DNA of 64,000 nt. Source: DASSUW01 sp963811895 (lineage in GTDB: Bacteria > Actinomycetota > Thermoleophilia > Solirubrobacterales > Solirubrobacteraceae). The notes beneath the pieces were generated by a model. It was not told the DNA's origin. It saw only the letters and a program-made list of their open reading frames with translations, and ran no database searches. The translations under genes were made by a program, and so were the position numbers. Shown one piece after another: positions 24,229 to 33,077 of the stretch. The stretch is from assembly GCA_963811895.1 (NCBI GenBank), contig CAWETE010000015.1, positions 186,001 to 250,000 on the forward strand, given 5' to 3'. How positions within the stretch are numbered: the stretch's first letter is position 1; every line of letters begins with the position of its first letter.

Positions 24229-25435
24229 ATGCACGAGTTCGAGGTCGCCACGCTCGTTCTCGGGGGGCTGCTGATCATCGGCGCCCTCACCGCCGGGCTC
24301 GCGCACCGCAGCTTCCTGTCGATGACCGCCGTCTTCGTCGTCGCCGGCTTCATCCTGGGTGCGGGCGGGCTCGAGGTGCTCGAGTTCGACGCCGAGTCGG
24401 GCTTCGTCGTCCAGCTCGCCACCGTCGCCCTGATCGTGATCCTGTTCCGCGACGGGATCGAGGTCGAGGGCGAGATGCTCCAGCGCGAGTGGCGCCTGCC
24501 GGCCCGCAAGCTGATCCTGGCGATGCCCATCACCTGCGTGCTGATCGCGCTCGTCACGCACGCGGTCACCGACCTGAACTGGACCGAGTCGTTCCTGCTC
24601 GGCGCGCTGCTCTCGCCGACCGATCCCGTCCTGTCCTCGAGCGTGGTCACCAACCCGCGCGTCCCCCGGCTCGTGCGCCACTCGCTCAACCTCGAGTCGG
24701 GCATGAACGACGGCCTGGCCCTGCCCGCCGTGCTCGCCTTCAGCGCCGCGCTGGCGGCCGGGGAGGACGACTTCGTCTGGTACGAGTTCGTCCTCCAGGA
24801 CGTCACGCTGGGCTTCGCCTTCGGCATCGGGATGGGCTACCTGGCCTCGTGGCTGATGCCGCGCGGCGCCGAGGACATCCCCGCCGCACCACAAGTCGCT
24901 CTACGCGCTCGGCGTGGCGTTCGCGACCTACGGCGTGGCCGTGCTCGAGCCGCTGCACGGCAACGGCTTCATCGCCGTCTTCGTGTGCGCGATCGTGCTC
25001 GGCATCCGCCGGCCCGACCTCGGCCGCCACTTCGAGGAGCGCGCCGACGACATCGTCGAGATCGTCAAGCTCGGGATCTTCGTCGTCTTCGGCGCGCTGT
25101 TGACCTTCGGCGGCCTGTTCGAGGACGGCTGGGCGGCCGTCGCGATCGTCGTGTTCACGCTGCTCTTCGCCCGCACGATCGCGATCTGGATCTCATTGGC
25201 GGGCACGCGGATCGACAACGCCACCAAGGGCTTCATGGCCTGGTTCGGCCCGAAGGGCGTGGCGACGATGACCTTCTCGATCCTCGTCCTCGGTCAGCCG
25301 ATCGCCGAGGGCGAGCGCATCTTCAACCTCGCCGCGCTCGTCGTCTTCTGCTCGATCATCGTCCACGGGCTCAGCGACACGCCCGGGTCGGAGTGGATCG
25401 CTACTCGCCGTGGTGAGCCCGAGACGAGCGCTTGA
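24229..25435 (+). CDS. Cation:proton antiporter (CPA1-like), frameshifted
   Basis: An integral membrane antiporter of about 401 residues read in two frames. The first frame (ATG 24229) covers membrane segments 1-7, including LGALLSPTDPVLSSSVV and NLESGMNDGLALP, whose Asp-rich blocks match the NhaP/CPA1 ion-binding core. The second frame resumes as HHKSLYALGVAFATYG and runs through LGIRRPDLGRHFEERADDI, FGPKGVATMTFSILVL and a C-terminal HGLSDTPG. Removing one base at about 24886 fuses them without loss. Expected function is Na+ or K+/H+ exchange for pH and ion homeostasis. The 3' end overlaps the wall hydrolase gene by 35 bp. Sequencing error is the simplest reading of the split. Confidence 0.82.
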
Positions 25436-27812
25436 CGACCTTGACCGCGAACCGCGAGGGCTGCTCGCGCACCGTCGGGTTGTCGATGTCCTCGAGCCGC
25501 GAGATCAGCTTGATCCACTGCTCGGGCTTGAGCACCGCGTCGATCTGACGGGCGGCACGGCGGTTGTCGCCGTAGAGCGGGCGCCAGCCGACGTGGATGT
25601 GGTCGTCGTGGTCGCCCATGGCGAACGTGTTGTCCGCGCCGTCGAACGTCATCAGCGAGATGATCTGGTGCGGCTTCATCGTGCCCTGGAGCTTGAGCAG
25701 GCTCTGGATCGCCAGGTCGGTGATCGAGCCGGGGCCCTGGGTGGCGGGGGTGATGACGACGCCGTTGATGGCCCCGATGTCCATCGCCGTGCCGGTCGAG
25801 TGCTCCGAGACGTTGCCGGAGGCCGTCAGGTAGCCGTGGCCGCACTTGAGCGAGGTGATCGTCGGCTTGAGGCCGTTCGTCGCCAGGTAGAGCATCGTGG
25901 CGAGCACGCGGCGGTCGATCTGGCCCGAGCGGATGTCGCCGGTGCCGCAGCCGTAGACCTCGATCCGCGGGTCGGCGAGCACCCGGCGCACGAGCTGCTC
26001 CTTGCTCAGCAGCAGCAGCTCGCCGATCGTCGGGTTCTCGGCGTCGGACCCGAACAGCGGGTTCTTGCCCTTGGCGCGGTAGATGGCCGTCGACTCGAGC
26101 AGCTTCCAGCCGTCGAGGATCGGCTTCGGGTCGATCCGCGGGGCGCCGCGGCCGGCGGGGCGGATCTCGAACTTGAGGTACGGGGCCGACTTCTCGGTCT
26201 TCTCGCCGAGGCGGCCGAGGATCGTGCCGCCGAGCACGCGCGAGCCCTTCTTGAGCGCCTTGGGGCGGAAGTCGCGGGCGTCGAAGCCGAGCGGCGCGCC
26301 CTGCGTGGCCTCCTCGCCCGCCGCGGCGAGCTGGACGTCGCCGCCGGCGGCGCGGGCCTCCGGCCGCGTCGGGTGGGCGAACAGGCGCTCCTTGAGCGGC
26401 AGCGGAGCCGACTCGACCGCGACGTCCTCATCGGCCTCTGCGAGATCGGCGCCAGCCGATCTCGCGTCGGCACCGGCGCCAGCCGGTGTCGCGGCGTCGC
26501 GCGTCGGCGTGCGCTCCTGCTTGCGGCGGCGCGCTGAGCGCGGCTTCGGCGCGGGGTAGGTGCGCGAGACCTCGCCGAGGTGGGCGTAGGTGTAGGTGTT
26601 GCCGTAGACGTCCTGGAGCGTCACGAAGCGGCCCAGGCGCTTGCTCTTGCCGATCTTCAGGACGCGGCCGTCGTTGACGGCGATCACCGGGGCGTCGGCG
26701 CGGGAGTAGATCTTGATGCCGCGGCGGGCGGAGTCGGACTCCACGACCATGGCCGCGTTGCCCTCCTTGACCTTGTTGCCCTTCCTGGTGAGCTGGCCGG
26801 CGTAGGTCGACTTGGCGTAGACCGGGAAGCGGCCCTGCGTGAGGCCGGTGAGCGAGCCGACGAGGTCGCCAGGCAGGCCGCCGATGACCTGGGCGCGCAT
26901 CAGCACCGAGTCCACGTACCAGTCGGCGTGGTTGTAGGCGAAGACGGCCCTGCGGATGTCCGTCTCGGCGCCGGCCGCGTTGAGGTAGCGGGCGGCGGCG
27001 AAGATCGCGTCGACGGGGTTGAACGGGTCCTTGACGCCGTCGCGGTTGGCGTCCACGCCGTAGGCGTCCCACGTCGGCGGCATGAACTGCATCCAGCCGA
27101 GGGCGCCCGCGGAGGAGATGTTCAGGTTGCGCCCGTAGTCGGTCTCGATCTCGTTGATCGCGGCCAGGATCTCCCAGCGCACGCCGTACTGCATGCCGGC
27201 GGCCTGGTAGATCGGGAGCAGGAAGGGCGGGATGCGGAACTTGTCGATGAAGAAGTTCGGCACGCCGACCCGGGCCGGCCCGGGGGTGGCCAGCGAGAAG
27301 GTCGGGTTCGAGACGGCGGGGCTGCCGTCCGGGTTCGCGAGCTTCGGCGCGGGGGTCAGACGACGCTGGTGCGAATCGTCACTATCGTCGACCTCGATCC
27401 CGCAGCCTCTACGTGAAGTCGAGGGTGAGGTCTTGCCGGTCTCACCTTCACAGTCGCCGGCCTCCGAGTTCTTCCGCTTCTTGCGATCCGAGCTCGTGTC
27501 GCCCGCCGGGGTGGGGGTGGCCGTGCTCGTGGGCGTCGCGGTCGCCGTGGGGTCCGGCGTCGGGACGGTGGTCTCCACGGGCGAGGGGAAGGGCGTGGGC
27601 TCGGCGGAGGCGGTCGGCGTCGCCGTCGGCGTGCCCGCGGGCGTGTTCGCGGGCGCCACGGTGGCCGTGGGGGCCGGCTCCGTGATCGGCGTGGCCGCAG
27701 GCGCCGGCGGCGTGGGGTCCGGCGTGGGCGCCTGGGCCGGGGCCGCGACGCCCAGCACCGCGGCGTAGATCGCGGCCACGGCGAAGCCGATGGCCAGGAT
27801 GCGGCGCATCAT
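25401..27812 (-). CDS. Exported multi-domain wall hydrolase: MltB-type transglycosylase, degenerate M23, M15-like
   Basis: An 803-residue exported protein. It has a signal peptide (MMRRILAIGFAVAAIYAAVL) and a long Pro/Thr/Ala linker (residues 29-105). A lytic transglycosylase of the MltB/SLT_2 kind covers about 185-310, with catalytic Glu 223 in EIETDYGRN. An M23-like domain covers about 365-555: GRFVTLQDVYGNTYTYAHLG is present, but the usual HxH block is YLKFEIR, so zinc ligands are missing and about 100 residues are inserted. The C-terminal domain (620-745) has SEHSTGTAMDI (His 671, Asp 678) and DHIHVGW (His 738, 740), the M15-type metal site. ATG 27812 is chosen over the frame start at 27926 because the signal peptide begins there. 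Confidence 0.83.
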   Translation of the reverse strand: MMRRILAIGFAVAAIYAAVLGVAAPAQAPTPDPTPPAPAATPITEPAPTATVAPANTPAGTPTATPTASAEPTPFPSPVETTVPTPDPTATATPTSTATPTPAGDTSSDRKKRKNSEAGDCEGETGKTSPSTSRRGCGIEVDDSDDSHQRRLTPAPKLANPDGSPAVSNPTFSLATPGPARVGVPNFFIDKFRIPPFLLPIYQAAGMQYGVRWEILAAINEIETDYGRNLNISSAGALGWMQFMPPTWDAYGVDANRDGVKDPFNPVDAIFAAARYLNAAGAETDIRRAVFAYNHADWYVDSVLMRAQVIGGLPGDLVGSLTGLTQGRFPVYAKSTYAGQLTRKGNKVKEGNAAMVVESDSARRGIKIYSRADAPVIAVNDGRVLKIGKSKRLGRFVTLQDVYGNTYTYAHLGEVSRTYPAPKPRSARRRKQERTPTRDAATPAGAGADARSAGADLAEADEDVAVESAPLPLKERLFAHPTRPEARAAGGDVQLAAAGEEATQGAPLGFDARDFRPKALKKGSRVLGGTILGRLGEKTEKSAPYLKFEIRPAGRGAPRIDPKPILDGWKLLESTAIYRAKGKNPLFGSDAENPTIGELLLLSKEQLVRRVLADPRIEVYGCGTGDIRSGQIDRRVLATMLYLATNGLKPTITSLKCGHGYLTASGNVSEHSTGTAMDIGAINGVVITPATQGPGSITDLAIQSLLKLQGTMKPHQIISLMTFDGADNTFAMGDHDDHIHVGWRPLYGDNRRAARQIDAVLKPEQWIKLISRLEDIDNPTVREQPSRFAVKVVKRSSRAHHGE

Positions 27813-27930
27813 GAGATCGGCGCGCACACGCGCGGGTAGAGGAGGAAGATCGCTGTCACGGGAAAAGACAGGGGAAAAGCCCGACGCCACAGAAGATCGG
27901 CCCACGAAGCCCCGGTCTTGAGCCAAGAAC

Positions 27931-27978
27931 GTGGGGTCACAACCCCACTCTGCGAAGCTAACCCTCTACCTGAGGGTT
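27931..27978. promoter_or_regulatory. Tandem hairpins in divergent leader region
   Basis: Two perfect stem-loops lie between the wall-hydrolase start (27812) and the FUSC gene start (28015): GTGGGGT-CACA-ACCCCAC (27931-27948) and AACCCTC-TACCT-GAGGGTT (27960-27978), 11 bp apart. The hydrolase side leaves a 5' untranslated region of over 100 nt with poor coding character. They may be a regulatory leader or terminator pair. I could not match them to a known riboswitch. Confidence 0.4.
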
Positions 27979-28014
27979 GGATATCGACGGCTCTGACACA
28001 ATCACGGCCTTCTG

Positions 28015-29190
28015 ATGCCGCGTCTGCGTGACAGCGAAACCCGGCCCTTCAGCGACCGCGCCGCCCCGCTGATCGAGGAGGCGGCGGAGCGCTCGCGCGT
28101 CTCCATGCGGACGCGGCTCGAGCGATTGCGCCTGTCGTGGCGGTCGGTGCTCCAGGTCGGCGTCGCCGCCGGGGCCGCGTGGATCGTCGCCACCGAGGTC
28201 TTCGGGCACCAGGCCCCGTTCTTCGCGCCGGTCTCCGCGATCATCACGCTCGGTCTCACCGTCACCGAGCGCGGGCGCCGGGCGGTCGAGGTCGCGATCG
28301 GCGTGGCGGTCGGGATCGCGGTCGGCGACCTGCTCGTGCTCGCCATCGGCGTCGGTCCCGGCCAGCTCGCGCTGGTCGTGATGCTCGCGACGGCGCTGGC
28401 CATCTTCCTCGGCAGCGGGCAGATGCTGGCCACGCAGGCCGCCGTGTCGGCGGCGCTGGTGGCCACGCTCCAGCCGCCGACCGACGGCGTGACCTTCACC
28501 CGCTTCCTCGACGCCCTGGCCGGAGGGACGATCGCGCTGATCGTCAACGCCCTGGTGCTGCCCGCCGATCCCGTCTCGCTGGTCCGCCGCGCCGCCCGGC
28601 CGCTGCTCGATGAGCTGGCGGAGACGCTCGACGACATCGCGCGGGCGGTCGCCGACCGCGACCGCAAGCAGGCGGAGGCCGCGCTCGCGCGGGCGCGCGG
28701 GATCGATGAGCTGAGCGGGCGGTTCATCGACGCGGTGATCGCCAGCCGCGAGATGACACGCTTCGCGCCTCCGCGGCGCCGCCTTCGCGGCCGCGTCGAG
28801 GCCTACGCCGGCATCGCCACCCAGGCCGACCTCGCGGTGCGCAACGTGCGCGTGCTCGCCCGCGGCACGATCCGCGCCGTGCGGCTCGACGAGAACGTGC
28901 CGCCCCAGGTCGCCGAGGCGGTGCGCGAGCTCGCCGCCGCCGTCCGCGCGCTCGCCGACGCCCTCGAGGGCCACGGGAGCATGGAGCGCGTGCGCGAGCA
29001 CGCCCTGCGAGCGGCGGCGACCGCCACGCTCGTGCTGGAGGGCACCGGCAACCTCTCGGTCAGCGTGATCGTCGGCCAGGTCCGCTCGACGGCCACCGAC
29101 CTGCTCGTGGGCACCGGTCTGGACTCGGACAACGCGGTCGACGCGGTCGGGCGCGCGATCGACGATGCGCTCGAGGAAACGCGCGCATGA
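28015..29190 (+). CDS. FUSC/aromatic-acid-exporter family membrane protein
   Basis: A 391-residue protein. After a basic N-terminus (residues 1-40) come about six hydrophobic segments (residues 45-185) including APVSAIITLGLTVTERGRRA, the signature of the FUSC/ArAE half-transporter fold. The remaining 200 residues are charged, helical and cytosolic. It likely exports aromatic acids or similar compounds, or serves as an envelope-integrity pore. ATG at 28015. The small gene that opens the toxin-like operon begins 40 bp after its stop, with its own GGAGG, so co-transcription is possible but not required. Confidence 0.78.
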   Translation: MPRLRDSETRPFSDRAAPLIEEAAERSRVSMRTRLERLRLSWRSVLQVGVAAGAAWIVATEVFGHQAPFFAPVSAIITLGLTVTERGRRAVEVAIGVAVGIAVGDLLVLAIGVGPGQLALVVMLATALAIFLGSGQMLATQAAVSAALVATLQPPTDGVTFTRFLDALAGGTIALIVNALVLPADPVSLVRRAARPLLDELAETLDDIARAVADRDRKQAEAALARARGIDELSGRFIDAVIASREMTRFAPPRRRLRGRVEAYAGIATQADLAVRNVRVLARGTIRAVRLDENVPPQVAEAVRELAAAVRALADALEGHGSMERVREHALRAAATATLVLEGTGNLSVSVIVGQVRSTATDLLVGTGLDSDNAVDAVGRAIDDALEETRA

Positions 29191-29230
29191 CGCGCTACGG
29201 TTGGGGTAGTCAGGGCAACGGGAGGCCGTG

Positions 29231-29515
29231 ATGCCAAGGATCGAAGTCGACACGGAGACGCTGACGGCGGGCGGAGCCCTGCAGTCGGCGGCAGGCGGGC
29301 AGGCGCTGGAGGCGGCGGGCGAGCTTCAGGCTGCCATCGCGGCGGCCGCCGCGGCGGTCGGCGACGCCGGCGCCGGAGGCGCGGTCGGCGGCTGGGGCGA
29401 AACCTGGTCGCAGAGCCTCGCCGGGCTCGCCGACGCCACGCTGCGCACGGGAGGCAACCTCACCGCGGCGGGCCACGCGTACCAGCAGACCGACGACTCG
29501 GCGATGCCGCGCTGA
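29231..29515 (+). CDS. Small Ala/Gly-rich protein opening the toxin-like operon (WXG100-like candidate)
   Basis: A 94-residue protein, mostly Ala and Gly, beginning IEVDTETLTAGGALQSAAGG. It has two predicted helices separated by a GGAVGGWGETWSQSLAGLAD turn and a C-terminal AAGHAYQQTDDSAMPR. The length, helix-turn-helix shape, central W-G and the terminal AYxxTD pattern resemble small ESX/WXG100-type proteins that pair with or carry toxins, although the exact WxG hairpin is not strict. ATG 29231 has GGAGG six bases upstream; a GTG sits one codon earlier. Its stop overlaps the start of the large toxin-like protein (TGATG). The role is inferred from position. Confidence 0.6.
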   Translation: MPRIEVDTETLTAGGALQSAAGGQALEAAGELQAAIAAAAAAVGDAGAGGAVGGWGETWSQSLAGLADATLRTGGNLTAAGHAYQQTDDSAMPR

Positions 29516-31266
29516 TGGCGGGCGGGGAGAGCTACGGCGGCATCACCGTGCCCGAGGGCGACCCCGGCGCGCTCGAGGCGAGCGCGGGCCGGCTCGTCGC
29601 CACCGCCGGGATGCTCGACTCGATCTCGGGCTCGCTGCGCGGCGTGCTCGGCGGGCTCTCCTGGTTCGGGCCGGCGAGCGCCGCCCACACCGGGCTGACC
29701 GGCGCGCAGTCCACGATGGCGTCGACGGCCTCGGGCTCGTTGATCCAGAAGGCCGCGGTCATCAACGACTACGCGCTCGTGCTCGAGGCCGCGCAGCGCC
29801 AGGCCAAGAAGGCGATCGAGCGCGCGAAGGACGCCGACCGCCGGATCAAGGAGGCCGAGGCCGACATCGACCAGGCGATCACGGATCAGGGCACCGCCAA
29901 CGCCCGGATCATCGCCGCCCAGGCGGCTCAGTCCAGAGTCTTCAGCTCGGTGGTCGACTTCGCGTTCGGCGACACGGCCGCGGCGGCCGCCGTCGACGCG
30001 GCCGCCGCCGAGGAGGCCGACGCCCGGCGCGACCTCGAGGCGGCCCAGGAGCGCGAGCGCATCGCCCGCCGCCGGCTCGAGGAGGCTCAGAAGGACCGCG
30101 AGGACGCCCAGAAGGAGGGCGACAGGGCCGAGCTGGCCGTCAAGCTGGCGCGCACCGGGCTGATCGCCGCCGCCCAGGGGGCGGGCCTGCTGCCCACCCA
30201 GCCGGGCGGCCCCGCCGATCCCGCGTTCGCGGCCGCCGCCGGCATCCGGCTCGAGCCTCCGAAGCCGCCGCCCAAGGACGAGGGCAACTGGTTCGAGCGC
30301 CGGCTCGACGACGTCGGCGACGCCGCCTCGTGGACGTGGGACCAGACCAAGCAGGTCCCCGGCGGCTTCTGGGAGGGCACCAAGGGGATCGGCGAGGGCG
30401 CCTACTTCCTCTACCAGCTCAACCCCACGAACCTCACGAACTGGCGCGACCCCGGCGCGATGATCGACCGCTACAAGCAGCTCGGGGAGACCGGCAAGTA
30501 CGCCTACGAGAACCCCGGCGAGTTCGGCAAGGCCATCATCAACTACGAAGACCTCGAGAACGGCCGCTACGGCGAGTGGCTGGGGAACCTGGGTCCCGAC
30601 GCGGTGGTCGCCGTGGCCACCGGCGGCACCGGCGCCGTGGTCACACGGAGCACGAGGCTCGTGAAGGCGACGGACAATCTCACCGACGCCGCGCGCGCCT
30701 ACGACCGCGCGAGCGACGTCAAGTCGAGCCTCCCTACGGAGCGCTTGCGCAAGAAGACGGTGGCCACGAACGCGGGGGACGACGCGCCGATCGCGATCAG
30801 CGGCGACGCCTACAAGGAGCAGGCGCGGGCGCTCGAGCGGATGGGCCTCGACCCCGACCTGCTCAAGACGACGCCGGCGCGCGACGTCCAGAGCGGGATG
30901 AAGGGCACCGCCGGGCACGACATGCCGTCACACCCGTGGGACCGCAACCAGTTCGACGGCTACTACTACAGCACCCACTCCGAGATCCGGCTCTTGATCG
31001 ACGATCCCAAGACGCCCGTCGGCGTCACGAAGACACCGTGCACGCAGAGCTGCGACCCGGGCATCTCCAGGCTCGCGGACGAGCTCAACCAGGACATCCT
31101 GGTCCACTCGGACCAGGGCCCGGTCGTGTACCGCGGCAAGGACGGCGCGGCGATCCCGATCAAGTCGCCCTCCGACTACCCGGGCGTCAACAGCAAGTGG
31201 CCGGGGCTCCTGTGGGGCGCCGGCGGGGGCACCGCCGCGGCCGGCGCGTCGGCGGGCGGTCCGTGA
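29515..31266 (+). CDS. Polymorphic-toxin-like protein with C-terminal nucleic-acid-deaminase motif
   Basis: A 583-residue protein. Residues 1-90 resemble a WXG100/PPE-like helical targeting region. About 90-215 form an Ala/Glu/Arg coiled coil. A proline-rich hinge (PPKPPPKDEGNWFERRLDDV) follows, then a pretoxin-like region with AYFLYQLNPTNLTNW. The C-terminal ~100 residues carry STHSEIRLL (His 488, Glu 490) and TKTPCTQSCDP (Cys 509, Cys 513): an HxE plus PCx3C pattern that fits the zinc-dependent cytidine-deaminase fold used as a toxin tip. I infer it is exported and deaminates nucleic acid or nucleotides in a rival cell. Coupled to the genes before and after. No signal peptide. The deaminase call rests on motif geometry only. 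Confidence 0.65.
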   Translation: MAGGESYGGITVPEGDPGALEASAGRLVATAGMLDSISGSLRGVLGGLSWFGPASAAHTGLTGAQSTMASTASGSLIQKAAVINDYALVLEAAQRQAKKAIERAKDADRRIKEAEADIDQAITDQGTANARIIAAQAAQSRVFSSVVDFAFGDTAAAAAVDAAAAEEADARRDLEAAQERERIARRRLEEAQKDREDAQKEGDRAELAVKLARTGLIAAAQGAGLLPTQPGGPADPAFAAAAGIRLEPPKPPPKDEGNWFERRLDDVGDAASWTWDQTKQVPGGFWEGTKGIGEGAYFLYQLNPTNLTNWRDPGAMIDRYKQLGETGKYAYENPGEFGKAIINYEDLENGRYGEWLGNLGPDAVVAVATGGTGAVVTRSTRLVKATDNLTDAARAYDRASDVKSSLPTERLRKKTVATNAGDDAPIAISGDAYKEQARALERMGLDPDLLKTTPARDVQSGMKGTAGHDMPSHPWDRNQFDGYYYSTHSEIRLLIDDPKTPVGVTKTPCTQSCDPGISRLADELNQDILVHSDQGPVVYRGKDGAAIPIKSPSDYPGVNSKWPGLLWGAGGGTAAAGASAGGP

Positions 31267-31853
31267 GCGACGTCGATCGCGCGAAGGAAGAGGCCCTTGC
31301 GGCCCTCGATGCGGCGCCGGACGGCTGGCTCGGCCTGCCCGAGCGGCGCCGGCTGCGGGAGGCGATGGGTCCGTGGACGCCGGCCTATGAGCCGGGCGGG
31401 CCTGACGCCGGGCTGCTGCGCCGCGCGGAGCTGCACGCGGCCGCCGCCCGGCGCGCGCTGCCGGTCTGGGAGGCGGCGTTCCCGGGCGACCGGCGCCCGC
31501 ACGACCTGGTCGCCTCGGTCCTGGCGTCCCTGCGGAGCGGCTGGCCGCCGGAGGGCATGTCGGCCGAGGCCGCGCCACTGGAATCCGACCTCGAGCAGCT
31601 CGCCGTCGAGCCCGGCCGCCGAGCGGCGTTCAACGCGGCGATGGCAGCGGTGCATCTCAGCGCCGAGGCCGCCGACGGCGACCTCGATCCCGACCTCTAC
31701 CCGCCGGACACGGAGGACGACGACCTCGACGAGCCGCTCGTCGAGACCCTTGCCGCGTGGGCGCTGGCCGAGGACGACCGGGACGGTACCCGCGAGTTCT
31801 GGCGCTGGTACGTCAGCGAGGCGTTCCCGGCGGCGTACGCTGTGTCCGAGTGA
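31263..31853 (+). CDS. Candidate immunity protein for the upstream toxin
   Basis: A 196-residue, acidic, all-helical protein starting at a GTG that overlaps the toxin stop (GTGA). It begins VSDVDRAKEEALAALDAAPD and ends with GTREFWRWYVSEAFPAAYAV. The last part, a Phe-Trp-x-Trp-Tyr helix followed by a Pro-Ala tail, recalls the Imm5-type immunity family, but I cannot confirm it. Position directly after the toxin, strong acidity (a DDDLDEP stretch) and lack of a signal peptide are what an antitoxin that neutralises a toxin tip in the cytosol would show. It could otherwise be an unrelated accessory protein. Confidence 0.5.
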   Translation: MSDVDRAKEEALAALDAAPDGWLGLPERRRLREAMGPWTPAYEPGGPDAGLLRRAELHAAAARRALPVWEAAFPGDRRPHDLVASVLASLRSGWPPEGMSAEAAPLESDLEQLAVEPGRRAAFNAAMAAVHLSAEAADGDLDPDLYPPDTEDDDLDEPLVETLAAWALAEDDRDGTREFWRWYVSEAFPAAYAVSE

Positions 31854-32299
31854 GGCTGCGCCGCAGAACGCCGACCCACGGACTCGAGTTCGAGCTGGAG
31901 TTCCCGGAAGGGCTCAACGTGTACCGCGACGTCGCGGGCACCGATCTGATCGTCGCCGCCGGCGAGCTCAAGGACCCGGGGGCGACGGTGATCAGCATCG
32001 GCGCCGTTCGCGGACAGGAGCCGGTGACCCGCGACGAGCACGTCCGCCGCGTGCGCGCGAACTCCGCCGACCTCCTCCAGCCGCACCTGGTCGACGAGGG
32101 GCCGATGCCGCTGGCCGGCCACGAGTCATGGTGGACGGTCGACGCGATCGTGGTCGGCGGCCGGTCGCTCGTGCTCGACCGCTGGATGCTCGTCCGCGAC
32201 GGCGTCGGGTGGACCGCTTCGGTCCAGACGCCGGCGCTGACCATGCACAGCATCCGCGACGGCGCGATCACGATCGTCTCGACGCTGCGGTTCAAATGA
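31850..32299 (+). CDS. DcrB/PsbP-like small protein in the toxin operon
   Basis: A 149-residue protein with a mixed beta pattern and no signal peptide. The first part reads FELEFPEGLNVYRDVAGTDL and the second GHESWWTVDAIVVGGRSLVL followed by DRWMLVRDGVGWTASVQ and a terminal TIVSTLRF. This order (an amphipathic PEG strand, a GRS turn and a final strand-helix-strand ending in LRF) resembles DcrB/PsbP-fold domains that accompany secreted or surface effectors. The GTG start overlaps the immunity-candidate stop and its own stop overlaps the next ATG (ATGA). A similar C-terminal half recurs two genes downstream (33070-33482), so they look like paralogues. Confidence 0.5.
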   Translation: MRLRRRTPTHGLEFELEFPEGLNVYRDVAGTDLIVAAGELKDPGATVISIGAVRGQEPVTRDEHVRRVRANSADLLQPHLVDEGPMPLAGHESWWTVDAIVVGGRSLVLDRWMLVRDGVGWTASVQTPALTMHSIRDGAITIVSTLRFK

Positions 32300-33077
32300 G
32301 CTCGTTCGACCCCGAGACCGGCATCCTCACGGCGTCGCGCGAGCAGATCGGCGCGCTGGCCGCGTGGGCGACCGGCGCCGCGGAGGCGGACGCCGGCGCC
32401 GTGGACGCGATGCTCGGGCAGGCCGGCGCGGGGTCGCTCGAGCGCCCGCACCTGAAGCTCGACCGACGCGCTCGCGCCGCTGCGCCGCCCGATCGTCGGC
32501 GTCCGGCTGGCCAAGACCGGCTACCTGATGCCGGGCTGGGTCGGCGACGGGCGCTTCACGCTGCACGTCTACCGCAACGGCGACGACGACCAGCTCGTCT
32601 CGATGCCGGCCGAGCACCTCGTGCACTTCCTGCTCTGGCTGCTCGACATCGGCCCGCGCCCGCGCGACGAGCGGCCGGCCGAGACGTCGGTCGACTCGGA
32701 GGCCCTCAGCCGCGCGGTGGCGCTGCGGCTCGGCGACCGGCCGTCGGAGGGGCTGCTGCCCGAGCCGCTCGATTCCGCTGTCGCGCACGGGTTCCGCGAC
32801 TGGTGGCTCGCCAGCTCGCACTGGCCGCCGGCGGAGGGCGTCCCCGGCAAGCTCATGCTCGAGGCGATCGACACCGACGCCGGGCCTGTGGTCGGTCCAG
32901 CAGCTCGAGGACGGGACGGCCATCGTGCGGCCCGTCACGCCGCTCTCCACGATGCTCGCGCTGGGGGACCTCCTGCCCGACGGCGGCCTCGTCGACCAGA
33001 GCGCGCCGCGCCTGCCGCTCGAGGACACACCGGTCCTCGGTGGTCCGGTCAAATGGGTCGCCGACGTCCTTGGCTGA
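32296..33077 (+). CDS. Uncharacterised operon protein, two apparent frameshifts
   Basis: A protein of about 260 residues, unknown. It starts at ATG 32296 (SSFDPETGILTASREQIGAL). The frame then breaks near 32464 (one extra base), continues as DALAPLRRPIVGVRLAKTGY, MPGWVGDGRFTLHVYRNGDD and AEHLVHFLLWLLDIGPRPRD, and breaks again near 32882-32884 (one extra base) before GLWSVQQLEDGTAIVRPVTP and a final VKWVADVLG. All three pieces have gene-like composition and collinear order. No motif is recognised. A role in export or chaperoning of the toxin is possible because the coupled start/stop overlaps continue through it. Either a decaying gene or two sequencing indels. Confidence 0.5.

Noticed and set aside
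27813..28014. c-di-AMP (ydaO-type) riboswitch ahead of the wall hydrolase
   Set aside because: Expected because of the gene type, but the conserved core segments (GGGGGACCCA-like, AGCCCGACAGCUAACC-like) are not arranged in order on either strand.
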